A stretch of DNA of 64,000 bases from Anaeramoeba ignava (taxonomy: Eukaryota > Metamonada > Anaeramoebidae), in the NCBI GenBank assembly GCA_028826165.1, contig JAPDFW010000068.1:62001-126000 (forward strand). The letters run 5' to 3'. Shown in pieces: positions 22,110-37,000 of the stretch. A program made the position numbers and the translations under genes. Below the pieces are notes generated by a model. The model ran no database searches, was not told the origin of the DNA, and saw only the letters and a program-made list of their open reading frames with translations. Positions within the stretch are counted from its first letter, which is position 1, and every line of letters begins with the position of its first letter.

Positions 22110-24818
22110 ATGAAACAAGAAACAACAAATCAATCAAGATTTTTAAGAAATCATCAAAATAACTCATCTCCAAATTCTTCAAATTATGCATGGAATAGTG
22201 ATCGGAATTACCATAACAATCACTATAATTCAAATCGAAAACAATATAAACAAAGAAATTACAATCGAGCTTTCAAATCAAATCAAAATCAAAATGAAAA
22301 TGAAAATGAAAATGAAAATAAAAATAATAGAAATAAAAATAAAAGAAATAAAAATGAAATTAAAAATGAAAATGAAATTAAAAATGAAAATGAAAATGAA
22401 AATGAAAATGAAAATGAAAATAAAATTCAAAATGAAATTCAAAATGAAATTCAAAATGAAGTTCAAAGTGAAAATCTGATACGTTATTCAAAATCTGCTT
22501 TAATCCAAATTGGCTTATCACAACCGTTACGCAAACCACTCAAAAAATTAGTTTCATTTCTTCAAAAATACCCTGAATTAAGTCTCTCTTTACCACAAAA
22601 AGCTCATCCACAATGGAATCAAAGCAAGCAAACAAATGGATTTTCAAATTATGAAGAAAAATTTGTAGAAAATGGAGAAAAATTACAAAAAACAAAAGCA
22701 AATGAAATAGAAAATACAAATTTAACTCAAAGAAATGAAAGATTAGAATTTCTCAGAAATATAGCAAGCCCACAAAGTTCATTTTCAAGTGTTATGACAA
22801 GAACAAGCAAAGAAAATTTGAGAAATGATAAAAATTTGGAATTTGGGAATAATAGTATGAATAATAGTAATAATATTAATAACAATAATATGAACAGAGA
22901 AGTCAATTTGAATTTGAATATGAACTTGAATATGAACTTGAATTTGAATTTGAATGGTAAAAACAAACCAATTCAGGATAGTATTATTGAAAGTCAAAAT
23001 GATAAAAGTCGTGATATTAATAATATTCCCAAAAATTCACACATTTTCAATGAGCAAAAAACAAAACAAAGTTTTGAAACTTTGAACAATCATTCGAATT
23101 CACCAAATTTATTTTTCACGAAAATGAATCATTTTGAGCAGAAATTAAGCGAAGCTACAAAATTTCCAGAATCACAACAAAAACCCCAAATAACATCAAC
23201 AACAAGTGCATTTTCAGAAATGTCATTTTTTGAGAAGAATAAAGAGAAAAATGATCAGAATTTGAAAGGAAATTATGGAAATTTTCTGAACAGTTTCCAA
23301 GAAAGCAAACTAGATAGTGTTGAAGATTCATTTAGAAGATTAGAAGATAATTTCCAACAAGAATTTTTGATGAATACAAAAAAAAGTCCAAAGTCAAATT
23401 TGCAAATTAATACCAATACCAATACCAATACCAATACCAATACCAATAACAATAACAATAACAATAATAATTTGCCAAAATGGGTTCAAAATATTATTAC
23501 AGAAATTTCACCGCAAAAATTAAATCAAACTAAAGAAGATAATCAGCCACAAATGGATACAGCAAATCAATCTTTCAAAAAGGAAACATTTGAAAACAAA
23601 TCATCAAACATTGAAAATCAAGAAAAATATCAATTTAGTCAGACATTAAATTCTTTTTCAGCAAACCATACTTATGAACCAGATTATTCAACGTTTTCAT
23701 TTCATCAATCAAAATCTGAATATGAATATCAAACAAAATCAACTTTTTCAATGATTCCTAATAATTCTCAACAACACAATATTAATAATAATATTATTGA
23801 TAATAATATTCGTTCCGGTTTGAATAATTCTTTTTTTAATCCAAATCCAAATCCAAATTTGAATTATTTAAATTCAAGTCATTTAAATCAAAATTATTTA
23901 AATCAAAATCATTTAAATCCAAATCATTCAAATCCAAATCCAAATTCAAATCAAAATTATTCAAATCCAAATCAAAATTATTTAAATCAAAATCATTTAA
24001 ATCAAAATCATTCAAATCAAAATCATTTAAATCCAAATCATTTAAATCCAAATCAAAATCCAAATCATTTAAATCCAAATCCAAATTCAAATCATTTAAA
24101 TCCAAATCCAAATTCAAATCAAAATTATTTAAATCAAAATCATTCAAATCCAAATCAAAATCCAAATCATTTAAATCAAAATCATTTAAATCCAAATTTG
24201 AATTATTTAAATCAAAATCATTCAAATCCAAATCATTTCAATCAAAATCAAAACCCAAATCATTTAAATCAAAATTATTTAAATCAAAATCAAAATTCAA
24301 ATCATTTAAATCAAAATCAAAATCATTTAAATCAAAATCATTTAAATCAAAATTATTTAAATCAAAACCAAAATCAAAATTATTTAAATCCAAGCCATTT
24401 AAATCAAAACCAAAACCCAAATCAAAATGAAAATCATTTTAATTTAAATCCAAAACATTTTAATTTAAATCACTTGGATTATTTAAATCAAAATCAAAAC
24501 CCAAATCAAAATGAAAATGAAAATCATTTTAATTTAAATCAAAACGAAAATCAAAATCAAAATGAAAATGAAAATCATTTTAATTTAAATCAAAATGAAA
24601 ATCAAAATCAAAATCAAAATCAAAATCATTTTAATTTAAATCTTAATCAAAATTTCAATTTCAACCAAAGACTCAATAATTTCCAAAATTCTTTTTTTAA
24701 TTCCAATAATCCTTTTTATTCTAATATTCAAAATCAAGAAGAAGAAGAACAAAAAATCCCAACAAACAAATCTTCTTTTAATTCAACTCAAAAATTTGCT
24801 CATTTATGGCAAAATTAA
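22110..24818 (+). CDS. Asn-rich protein with a possible eIF4E-binding motif
   Basis: This 902-residue protein starts at the first ATG of the frame; an upstream in-frame TTG exists but is not preferred. It is dominated by low complexity: ENENEN (residues about 70-110), NTNTNTN then NNNNN (about 430-455) and a long LNQNHLNPNHSNPN tract (about 570-860). The one ordered-looking stretch is residues 125-165, RYSKSALIQIGLSQPLRK and onward to FLQKYPEL. It contains Y-S-K-S-A-L-I, a match to the eIF4E-binding consensus Y-x-x-x-x-L-hydrophobic. The context (Y-S-K then L-I-x-I) resembles 4E-T-like proteins, so a role in translational repression or P-bodies is possible. That is inference from one short motif. 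No introns. Confidence 0.6.
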   Translation: MKQETTNQSRFLRNHQNNSSPNSSNYAWNSDRNYHNNHYNSNRKQYKQRNYNRAFKSNQNQNENENENENKNNRNKNKRNKNEIKNENEIKNENENENENENENKIQNEIQNEIQNEVQSENLIRYSKSALIQIGLSQPLRKPLKKLVSFLQKYPELSLSLPQKAHPQWNQSKQTNGFSNYEEKFVENGEKLQKTKANEIENTNLTQRNERLEFLRNIASPQSSFSSVMTRTSKENLRNDKNLEFGNNSMNNSNNINNNNMNREVNLNLNMNLNMNLNLNLNGKNKPIQDSIIESQNDKSRDINNIPKNSHIFNEQKTKQSFETLNNHSNSPNLFFTKMNHFEQKLSEATKFPESQQKPQITSTTSAFSEMSFFEKNKEKNDQNLKGNYGNFLNSFQESKLDSVEDSFRRLEDNFQQEFLMNTKKSPKSNLQINTNTNTNTNTNTNNNNNNNNNLPKWVQNIITEISPQKLNQTKEDNQPQMDTANQSFKKETFENKSSNIENQEKYQFSQTLNSFSANHTYEPDYSTFSFHQSKSEYEYQTKSTFSMIPNNSQQHNINNNIIDNNIRSGLNNSFFNPNPNPNLNYLNSSHLNQNYLNQNHLNPNHSNPNPNSNQNYSNPNQNYLNQNHLNQNHSNQNHLNPNHLNPNQNPNHLNPNPNSNHLNPNPNSNQNYLNQNHSNPNQNPNHLNQNHLNPNLNYLNQNHSNPNHFNQNQNPNHLNQNYLNQNQNSNHLNQNQNHLNQNHLNQNYLNQNQNQNYLNPSHLNQNQNPNQNENHFNLNPKHFNLNHLDYLNQNQNPNQNENENHFNLNQNENQNQNENENHFNLNQNENQNQNQNQNHFNLNLNQNFNFNQRLNNFQNSFFNSNNPFYSNIQNQEEEEQKIPTNKSSFNSTQKFAHLWQN

Positions 24819-25052
24819 ATTTACAAAAACAAAAACAAAAACAAAAACAAAAACAAAAACAAAAACAAAAACAAAAACAAAAACAAAAGCAAAGCTTCTT
24901 TTCTTTTCTTTTCTTTTCTTTCATTTTTTTTTTTAATTTGAAATTTGATAAAAAAAAAAGCAAAAAAAAAAGTGAATTATTTTTGAATTATTTTTGAATT
25001 ATTTTTGAATTATTTTTGAATTTCGTTTTTAAATTTTGTTTTTGTTTTTAAA
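24819..25052. other. Convergent 3' intergenic region with (AAAAAC)n
   Basis: The 234 bases between two stops include about nine AAAAAC hexamers directly after the Asn-rich gene, then TTTTCTTTTC and GAATTATTTTT repeats. No gene is visible. Confidence 0.45.
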
Positions 25053-28000
25053 TTATTTTCTGAAACTTCTTTGGCTTTGATTCAAAAATTTCAATTCTCC
25101 TTCAAGATTATCAATATTCTTATTAACAATCTGAAGAAGTCTTTCCTTTTCTCTTTGTTTACGAAGAATTTCTTCTTGCATTCTTCTTTGATTTTCAGTC
25201 AAATTTTGATGAAGTCGTTTGAACCCATTTCTTTCATTTTCCAAATCTTCTTTGAGTTTTTTTGCAGTAGCTTCTGCAGCTCTTCTTCTCCTTTCAGCTT
25301 CTTCATCAGGAACAACAACAAATTTCTCACGAACAGGAGTAAGAATATTTTTAATGATATTTCGAGGAAGATTTGAATTTGAAGGTGAATTAGAATTAGA
25401 ATTAGAATTATCAACAAGATCAACATTTTTGCCATTTGGTTTTTGAGGCGTTGAATTTGAATCATTGTGAGGTTGTGAAGATTTCAGAATTGAGGACTTT
25501 GGTTGCAGTGTTGAGGAGAACAGATTAGGTGAGCTTGGAAATCTCTTTCGGTTTTGAGACGTCGAAAAGGGAAGTGTTTGCGTATTGTAGAAATTCATGT
25601 CATCGGCACTTCGACTTGTTTTTGATTTAAATGAAAATTTAGTTGAATCAGGTATCACTTTTTTTCTCAGACTATCTGCAAACATAACAATGTGGGATAG
25701 AGACCGCAGCTGAGAACCTTGTTCTGTATAAGAGGGTGAAGATTCATCAAATTCAGGAATGTTATTTTGATGGTGAAGAAGTTGTATATATTCGGGCAAA
25801 TTCTCTGTTGAAAATGGTTGGTTCAGGATCGTTCTTGCTACGTCTCTGCCGTACAACAGTGGGATTCCAAGCATCACTTCGAGCACTGAGCGTTCCATGA
25901 TGATATAATTTTTGAGTTGCTTTTTGAGTAGATTGTTCTGGAAGGTCAGTGATTCGAGTTGGGGTTTGATGTCTGAGATTTCTGTCGTGAGCTCCAGAAT
26001 GGTTCTGGAGTTTTGGTCGGGTGAGGAAGTAATGTACTTCTCAACCGCATTGCGAAGATTATGCAAGTCTTTTTTTGTTACGGGATTGTATGCTTGGGAT
26101 GGTTTGATCTTGAAGAAAAGAGTTTGTGCCCAATTTTCCCAGTCAAAATCAGGATCCACAGTTTGATTTCCCATTCCTTGACGAGAAAAGCGAGCTGCAA
26201 ATGAGGGATTGGAGTTTATGTGCCGGATAAGATCTGTGAGGTATCTTTGGATATAAACAACGGGGGATGATCGGAAGGAAGCGGATGAAAAAGTTGTTTG
26301 TGGATCGATTAATTTTGCAAGAGCAACAAGAGGATCCCTGAGTCGTTCCATTTCGGATAAGGGAATGTTTGAGTCCATTTCATTGGGTTGTTTGTTTATC
26401 AGATACTCGAGTTGATCCTGGAGATCGTTAACGTTTTTATCCTGCTGATGGAGATTGTCTTCCAGAATGTTTATTTTTTCTAGAAGTTGTTTTTTTTCAG
26501 AGTCAGGCATTGCGTTGTCTGATGTGAGCTGGTTTTTCTTTGCAGACAACTCGTGGAGGAAGGCTTGTTGTTGGCGCATTTGACTTGCAAGTTCTGTGTT
26601 CTGTTTTTTCAAGTTCTGGAGAAACTCCTGTCGTTGCTTGATGATGTCGTCGATGTGGAGTCTTTCTCTGAAATTGGCGCTTCTTTGCACAAGTTTTGAG
26701 AAGGGATTGCCCTGTTTTTCTTTTGGTGAGCTCATATGGGGTTGATGTTGTTGAGTACGTACGTTTTTGAACTCGATGTTTCCGCGTTTTCGATCTTCAT
26801 CCAAATTTTTTGATATTTTTTCAAGTTCGTTTTTAAGATGATCGTTTATTAGTGAAAGTTGTTTATTGTCATTCTCGAATTTGCGGAGGTTTTTGGCATT
26901 CTCTTCGTTTTGTGCCTGAAGTTGGATAATCGTCTCAACTTGGTTATTGAGGTTTTGCTGGTTTTTGTCTTTTAATTCGTTCAAAAACCCGATTTGCTGT
27001 TGATCGTTTTTGGATTTTGCCTTGAGTTTCTCATTCTCGCTGGCAATCTCATTGGCGTTCTGGTTGGCTTGTTTCAGCTGTTCGAAGAGATTGTTGAATT
27101 GCTCGGCGTTGTTGTTGAGTTTTTCTTTGTCCTCTTGAGCTTGTTGTTCCAAAAACGCGATTTTTTGATGTGCTTTTTTGAGTTCTGCCAATTGTTTATC
27201 GATTTGATCAGCATTTTGTGCGAGTTTTTGTATCATGTTATCAATCTGATTTTTTCTTTTTTCAGCAAGTTGAGTGAGGGCTTGATTTTGCTTTGTGAGC
27301 TGGTCATTATTGTATTCGAGTTGGTTATTTTTTGTGTTGAATTGAGTGTTTTGAGCTGTGAGTTCGTGTATTTTGTTCTGCATTGGTTCGATCTGTGCGA
27401 CTTGTGCCTCTAACGGTTTGCGTTGTGCCTGGAGCTTGACGACCTGTTGTTGAAGTTCGTATGCCTGAGCCTGCAAGGAGATCTTGTCTTTTTCGTTTTT
27501 GTTTTGGGTTGTTTCAAGATCTTCTATTCTCTTTTTTAAATTTTTATTTTCAGCATTTTCACTTTCGAGTTTATAGTTGAGAATATTAGCTTGACCAGAA
27601 ACACTTGCAAGATCATTCTCGGCGTTCTTAAGCTTGATTTGGCTCTCTTGTGCTTGTTGTTGCAGGAAGGCGTTTTCGTTTTTAAGGGATTGGATCTGCT
27701 TATCCTGTGAGCCAAACTGCTGGTAAATGCGGTCGATCTCAGCAAGTTTTTGCTCTGTTTGCTTTGTAAGAGCCTGGCACTGCTTCTGGTACTTCAAAGA
27801 GTTGTGCGCGTGTGTGTTCTGTTAATGTGTCCATTTGGTCTTGGAGGATTTTGTTCTGTTGGGAAAGGATCTTTGCCTGATCTGATGCAATTTTGGCGTT
27901 TTGTTTTTCGTTTTCAAGTTGAGTTTCGAGTTCGTTGATTTTCTGCATCTGTAGAAACTCTTCTTGGGTCTTTTCCTGGAGCTTCTTGTTCAGTTTTGTG

Positions 28001-31000
28001 TTCTCGTCTTTCATCCGTTCCTCGTTGAATTTGTTCAATTGCTCGTTGTTTTTTTTCTGTTGAAGCTCTTGCTCGAGACCAAATATCTTCGCGTTTAACT
28101 CCTTTTTGTCGTTGCTTGCCTGTCCCAATTTCCCGTACAAATCCTGGAGATCCTTCTCCATTTTCTTGTTCTGCAACCTCAAGGTTTCATTCTCATTTTT
28201 CAATTGATTCTTCTCATTCTCGCTGTTTTGCAGATCGAACTGATGCTTCTTCGTTTTCTGTCGCTCCTCTTCCATCTGCTGCTCAAGTTCCTGGTTTCTC
28301 TGATTCAACTGCGAGTTATTTTGAGCGAGGAATTGGAGCTCCTTGTCTTTGTCTTCGATACTACGCCGCCATTCATCCGCCAATTTTGCGGTTTGCTCCA
28401 TTTGCTTCTTTTCTCTTCTCGCGTTTTTAAGATCCTTTTGAAGATCCTTGAGCTGAGAACCCTGTTTCTCGATATGATCCTCGAGCGCTTTCTTTTCTCC
28501 CTCGAGTTTGCTGTTTTCTCTTTTGAGTTCGTTATTTTCCCGGCTCAATTTTTCGTTTTCCTGTTCTTTTTGTTTGAGTTTTCTGTTTTTTTGTTCGTGT
28601 AAGTTTTTCTGACTCTCCATGTCCTTCAGCGAGTTCTGCATCTCATCAGACCCGAATTTAAGCTGTTGGTTTTCCAACCGCACTTCTTGGTTCTCTGTCT
28701 TCAATCCTTCATTTTCTCTGTTGAGTCTCTCATTCTCGTTTTTCAATGCATTGATTTTTCCCTCGTTCTCGATTTGCTTTTGTTTTAGCTCCTTGTTTGC
28801 CTTGCGATCCTTTTTCGCCTGATTTCGCAATCTCTCCATCTCTTGCTCCTGTTGTTGCTGTTGCTGGAGCTGTCCGTCCTGTTTGCGCTTGTTGAGATCC
28901 ATTTCCTTCAATTTTTGATCCAATTCTTGATTTTTTTTTTTCATCCCGAAATTTTTCTTGTTTGCTTCTTCGTACATTTTCTGGATCCGCTCCAAATCTT
29001 GGTCCTTTTGTTTGCTTTCGTTCTTCAGGCTCTGGTTCTCCAGTCGCAACTTCCTGATCTCATCGTCATCCTTACGTTTTTGTTTCTGCAAGTTTTCGTT
29101 TTCTTTATTTAAATTTTCTATTTGATTCTGCATTGTTTTTAATGCTTCTTCATAATTCTGTTGTTTTTGTTGTGTTTCCTTCTTTGACTGCTCAGCGTTT
29201 CTTCTCAGTGCATCATCGCGAGCTCGCTCCGCTTCTGCAACCTTATTTCGCATTCCTTCCAATTCGTTCTGCAACCGAATATTTTCGTTTTGCAATTCTT
29301 CGTTCTTTTTGTTAGCTTCCCAAAGTTGCTTTTCTTGATCTCCTCCTTTTCCCTTTTTCTCCTTCAATTTCAGTATCTTCTCGTCTCGTGATTTGAGTTC
29401 TCCGTTAAGTCGCAAGTTTTCCTGGTTGATGATCAAGTTTTGTGATTGAAGTGATTCAACTGCTCCTTTTAAATTACTTATTTCTTTATTATCTTGGTTT
29501 GTGTTTGGGTTTTCTGGGTTATCTTGCACTCTTTGTAATGTTTGTTTCAGGTTTTGGATCAGATCCGTTTGTTCTTCGTTTTCGTTTTCAAGCCGTTCGT
29601 TTTCGTTTTGTGTATGAATTAGATATGCTTTAAGGTATGTGATTAGTTCTTTATGTGTTTGGAGTGAATTTGAGCCTTGATTTATTTGTTCGTTCTTAAT
29701 TTCAAAATTTATAATTTTATAAATAAATTTATATTTAATTTAATATTTAATTTTATATTTAATTTTATAAATAATTTTATATTTAAATTTATTAATAATT
29801 TTATAAATAATTTTATAAATAATTTTATAAATAATTTTATAAATAATTTTATAAATAATTTTATATTTAATTTTATAAATAATTTTATAAATAATTTTAT
29901 AAATAATTTTATAAATAATTTTATAAATAATTTTATAAATAATTTTATAAATAATTTTATAACTAATTTTATAAATAATTTTATATTTAATTTTATAAAT
30001 AATTTTATAAATAATTTTATATTTAATTTTATAAATCATTTTATATTTAATTTTATAAATAATTTTATAAATAATTTTATAATTAATTTTATATTTAATT
30101 TTATAAATAATTTTATATTTAATTTTATAAATAATTTTATAAATAATTTTATAAATAATTTTATAAATAATTTTATAAATAATTTTATATTTAATTTTAT
30201 AAATAATTTTATAAATAATTTTATATTTAATTTTATAAATAATTTTATAAATAATTTTATAAATAATTTTATATTTAATTTTATAAATAATTTTATATTT
30301 AATTTTATAAATAATTTTATATTTAATTTTATAAATAATTTTATTAATAATTTTATAAATAATTTTATAAATAATTTTATAAATAATTTTATAAATAATT
30401 TTATAAATAATTTTATAAATAATTTTATATTTAATTTTATATTTAATTTTATAAATAATTTTATAATTAATTTTATAATTAATTTTATATTTAATTTTAT
30501 AAATAATTTTATAAATAATTTTATAAATAATTTTATATTTAATTTTATAAATAATTTTATAAATAATTTTATAAATAATTTTATAAATAATTTTATAAAT
30601 AATTTAATAAATAATTTTATAATTAATTTTATAAATAATTTTATAAATAATTTTATAAATAATTTTATATTTAATTTTATAAATAATTTTATAAATAATT
30701 TTATAAATAATTTTATAAATAATTTTATTTATAAATAATTTTATAAATAATTTTATAAATAATTTTATAAATAATTTTATAAATAATTTTATAAATAATT
30801 TTATATTTAATTTTATATTTAATTTTATAAATAATTTTATAATTGATTTTATAAATAATTTTAATAAATAATTTAATATATAATTTTATAAATAATTTTA
30901 TAAATAATTTTATAAATAATTTTATAATTAATTTTATATTTAATTTTATAATTAATTTTTATAATTAATTTTATAAATAATTTTATAAATAATTTTATAT

Positions 31001-34000
31001 TTAATTTTTATAAATAATTTTATAAATAATTTTATAAATAATTTAATAATTAATTTTTATATTTAATTTTTATTAATTTTATAAATAATTTTATAAATAA
31101 TTTTATAAATAATTTTTATAAATAATTTTTATATAATTTTTAAATAATTTTATATTTAATTTTATATTTATTTTTTAATTAATTTTATATTTAATTTTAT
31201 AAATAATTTTATAAATAATTTTATAAATAATTTTATATTTAATTTTATAATTAATTTTATAAATAATTTTTATAAATAATTTTATAAATAATTTTTATAT
31301 TTAATTTTATATTTAATTTTATAAATAATTTTATAAATAATTTTATAATTAATTTTATAAATAATTTTATAAATAATTTTATAATTAATTTTATAAATAA
31401 TTTTATAAATAATTTTATAATTAATTTTATAATTAATTTTATAAATAATTTTATAAATAATTTTATATTTAATTTTATAAATAATTTTATATTTAATTTT
31501 ATAAATAATTTTATAAATAATTTTATAAATAATTTTATAAATAATTTTATAAATAATTTTATAATTAATTTTATAAATAATTTTATAAATAATTTTATAA
31601 ATAATTTTATAAATAATTTTTAATTTTATAATTAATTTTATAAATAATTTTATAAATAATTTTATAAATAATTTTATAATTAATTTTATAATTAATTTTA
31701 TAAATAATTTTATAAATAATTTTATAAATAATTTTATAAATAATTTTATAATTAATTTTATAATTAATTTTATAAATAATTTTATAAATAATTTTATAAA
31801 TAATTTTATAAATAATTTTATAATTAATTTTATAAATAATTTTATAAATAATTTTATAAATTAATTTTATAAATAATTTTTATAAATAATTTTATAAATA
31901 ATTTTATAAATAATTTTATAAATAATTTTATAAATAATTTTATAAATAATTTTATAAATAATTTAATAAATAATTTTATAAATAATTTAATAAATAATTT
32001 TATAAATAATTTTATAAATAATTTTATATTTAATTTTATAAATAATTTTATAAATAATTTTATATTTAATTTTATAAATAATTTTATAAATAATTTTATA
32101 AATAATTTTATAAATAATTTTATAAATAATTTTATAAATAATTTTATAAATAATTTTATAAATAAATTTTTTAAATAATTTTATAAATAATTTTATAAAT
32201 AATTTTATAAATAATTTTATAAATAATTTTATAAATAATTTAATAAATAAATAATTTTATAAATAATTTTATAAATAATTTTATAATTAATTTTATAAAT
32301 AATTTTATATTTAATTTTATAAATAATTTTATATATTTAATTTTATATTTAATTTTATATTTAATTTCATAAATAATTTTATATTTAATTTTTATATTTA
32401 ATTTTATAAATAATTTTATAAATAATTTAATAAATAATTTTATAAATAATTTTATAAATAATTTTATAAATAATTTTATAATTAATTTTTAAATAATTTT
32501 ATAAATAATTTTATAAATAATTTTATATTTAATTTTATATTTAATTTTATAAATAATTTTATAAATAATTTAATAAATAATTTTATATATAATTTTATAA
32601 ATAATTTTATAAATAATTTTATAATTAATTTAATAAATAATTTTATAAATAATTTAATAAATAATTTTATAATTAATTTTTATATATAATTTTATAAATA
32701 ATTTTATAAATAATTTAATAATTAATTTTATCAATAATTTTATAAATAATTTTATATTTAATTTTATAATTAATTTTATATTTAATTTTATATTTAATTT
32801 TATATTTAATTTTATAAATAATTTTATAAATAATTTTATATCTAATTTTATAAATAATTTTTAAATAATTTTATAAATAATTTTATAATTAATTTTATAT
32901 TTAATTTTATAAATAATTTTTATAAATAATTTTATAAATAATTTTATAAAATAATTTTTATATTTAATTTTATATTTAATTTAATAAATAATTTTATAAA
33001 TAATTTTATAAATAATTTTATATTTAATTTTATAAATAAATTTTATAAATAATTTTATATATAATTTTATAAATAATTTTATAAATAATTTTTATATATA
33101 ATTTTATAAATAATTTTATAAATAATTTTATAAATAATTTTATATATAATTTTATAAATAATTTTATAAATAATTTTTATAAATAATTTTATAAATAATT
33201 TTATAAATAATTTTATAAATAATTTTATAAATAATTTTATAATTAATTTTATAAATAATTTTATAAATAATTTTATATATAATTTTATATTTAATTTTAT
33301 ATTTAATTTTATATTTAATTTTTATTTAATTTTATAAATAATTTTATAAATAATTTTATAAATAATTTTATAAATAATTTTATAAATAATTTTATAAATA
33401 ATTTTATAAATAATTTTATAAAATAATTTTATAAATATTTTTTATAAATAATTTTATAAATAATTTTATAAATAATTTTATAAATAATTTTATATATATA
33501 ATTTTTATAAATAATTTTATATATAATTTTATAAAATAATTTTATGAATAATTTTATAAATAAATTAATAAATAATTTTATAAATAATTTTATAATTAAT
33601 TTTATAAATAATTTAATAAATAATTTTATATTTAATTTTATAAATAATTTTATAAATAATTTTATATTTAATTTTATAAATAATTTTATAAATAATTTTA
33701 TATTTAATTTTATCAATAATTTTATAAATAATTTTATTAATAATTTTTATATATTTAATTTTATAAATAATTTTATAAATAATTTTATATTTAATTTTAT
33801 CAATAATTTTATATTTAATTTTATAAATAATTTTATAAATAATTTTATAAATAATTTTATAAATAATTTAATAAATAATTTTTATATTTAATTTTATATT
33901 TAATTTTATAAATAATTTTATAAATAATTTTATAAATAATTTTATATTTAATTTTATAAATAATTTTATAAATAATTTTATAAATAATTTTATAAATAAT

Positions 34001-37000
34001 TTTATAATTAATTTTATAATTAATTTTATATTTAATTTTATAAAATAATTTAATAAATAATTTTATTAATAATTTTATAAATAATTTTATAATTAATTTT
34101 ATAAATAATTTTATAAATAATTTTATAAATAATTTTATAAATAATTTTATAAATAATTTTATAAATAATTTTATAAATAATTTTATAAATAATTTTATAA
34201 TTAATTTTATATATAATTTTATATATAATTTTATAAATAATTTTATGAATAATTTTATAAATAAATTAATAAATAATTTTATAAATAATTTTTATAATTA
34301 ATTTTATAAATAATTTAATAAATAATTTTATATTTAATTTTATAAATAATTTTATAAATAATTTTATATTTAATTTTATAAATAATTTTATAAATAATTT
34401 TATATTTAATTTTATCAATAATTTTATAAATAATTTTTATAAATAATTTTATATTTAATTTTATAAATAATTTTATAAATAATTTTATATTTAATTTTAT
34501 CAATAATTTTATATTTAATTTTATAAATAATTTTATAAATAATTTTATAAATAATTTTATCAATAATTTTATAAATAATTTTATATATATATTTTTATAT
34601 TTAATTTTATAAATAATTTTATAAATAATTTTATAAATAATTTTATATTTAATTTTATAAATAATTTTATAAATAATTTTATAAATAATTTTATAAATAA
34701 TTTTATAATTAATTTTATAATTAATTTTATATTTAATTTTTATAAATAATTTAATAAATAATTTTATTAATAATTTTATAAATAATTTTATAATTAATTT
34801 TATAAATAATTTTATAAATAATTTTATAAATAATTTTTATAAATAATTTTATAAATAATTTTATAAATAATTTTATAAAATAATTTTATAAATAATTTTA
34901 TAATTAATTTTATATATAATTTTATAAATAATTTTATAAATAATTTTATATTTAATTTTATAAATAATTTTTATAAATAATTTTATAAATAATTTTATAT
35001 TTAATTTTATATTTAATTTTATAAATAATTTTATAAATAATTTATAAATAATTTTATATTTAATTTTATATTTAATTTTATATTTAATTTCATAAATAAT
35101 TTTATAAATAATTTTATATTTAATTTTATAAATAATTTTATAAATAATTTTATAAATAATTTTATAAATAATTTTATAAATAATTTAATAAATAATTTTA
35201 TATTTAATTTTATAAATAATTTTATAAATAATTTTATATTTAATTTTATAAATAATTTTATAAATAATTTTATAAATAATTTTATAAATAATTTTATAAA
35301 TAATTTTATATATAATTTTATAAATAATTTTATAAATAATTTTATAAATAATTTTATAAATAATTTTATAATTAATTTTATTAATAATTTTATAAATAAT
35401 TTTATAAATAATTTTATATTTAATTTTATAAATAATTTTATAATTAATTTTATAAATAATTTTTATAAATAATTTTATAAATAATTTTATAAATAATTTT
35501 TATAAATAATTTAATAAATAATTTTATATTTAATTTTATTAATAATTTTATAAATAATTTTATAAATAATTTTATATTTAATTTTATAATTAATTTTATA
35601 AATAATTTTATAAATAATTTAATAAATAATTTTATAAATAATTTTATATATAATTTTATAAATAATTTTATATTTAATTTTATAAATAATTTTATAAATA
35701 ATTTTATAATTAATTTTATAAATAATTTTATAATTAATTTTATAAATAATTTTATAATTAATTTTTATAAATAATTTTATAAATAATTTTGTAATTAATT
35801 TTTATATTTAATTTAATAAATAATTTTATAAATAATTTTATAAATAATTTTATATTTAATTTTATAAATAATTTTATAAATAATTTTATAATTAATTTAA
35901 TAATTAATTTTATAATTAATTTTATATATAATTTTATAATTAATTTTATAAATAATTTTATAAATAATTTTTATAAATAATTTTATAAATAATTTTATAT
36001 TTAATTTTATAAATAATTTTATAAATAATTTTATATTTAATTTTATCAATAATTTTATATTTAATTTTATAAATAATTTTTATAAATAATTTTATAAATA
36101 ATTTTATCAATAATTTTATAAATAATTTTATATATAATTTTATATTTAATTTTATAAATAATTTTATAAATAATTTTATAAATAATTTTATATTTAATTT
36201 TATAAATAATTTTATATATAATTTTATATTTAATTTAATAAATAATTTTATAAATAATTTAATAAATAATTTTATATTTAATTTTATAAATAATTTTATA
36301 TTTAATTTTATATTTAATTTTATAAATAATTTTATAAATAATTTTATAAATAATTTTTATAAATAATTTTATAAATAATTTTATAATTAATTTTATAATT
36401 AATTTTATAAATAATTTTATAAATAATTTTATAAATAATTTTATAATTAATTTTATAAATAATTTAATAAATAATTTTATATTTAATTTAATATATAATT
36501 TTATAAATAATTTAATAAATAATTTTATAAATAATTTTATAATTAATTTTATATTTAATTTTTATATTTAATTTAATAAATAATTTTATATTTAATTTTA
36601 TATTTAATTTTATATCTAATTTTATAAATAATTTTTAAATAATTTTATAAATAATTTTATAATTAATTTTATAAATAATTTTATAAATAATTTTATAAAT
36701 AATTTTATAAATAATTTATAAATAATTTTATAAATAATTTTATAAATAATTTTATAAATAATTTATAAATAATTTTATATTTAATTTTATATTTAATTTT
36801 ATATTTAATTTTATATTTAATTTTATATTTAATTTTATAAATAATTTTATAAATAATTTTATAAATAATTTTATAAATAATTTTATATTTAATTTTATTA
36901 ATAATTTTATAATTAATTTTATAATTAATTTTATAATTAATTTTATATTTAATTTTATAATTAATTTTATAAATAATTTTATAAATAATTTAATTAAAAA

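Noticed and set aside
29740-36990. Long open frames on both strands (NFINNFIFNF or KIIYKIIYKI repeats)
   Set aside because: They follow from a 12-base repeat without stops in some frames. Composition, both-strand openness and the intron position argue against coding.
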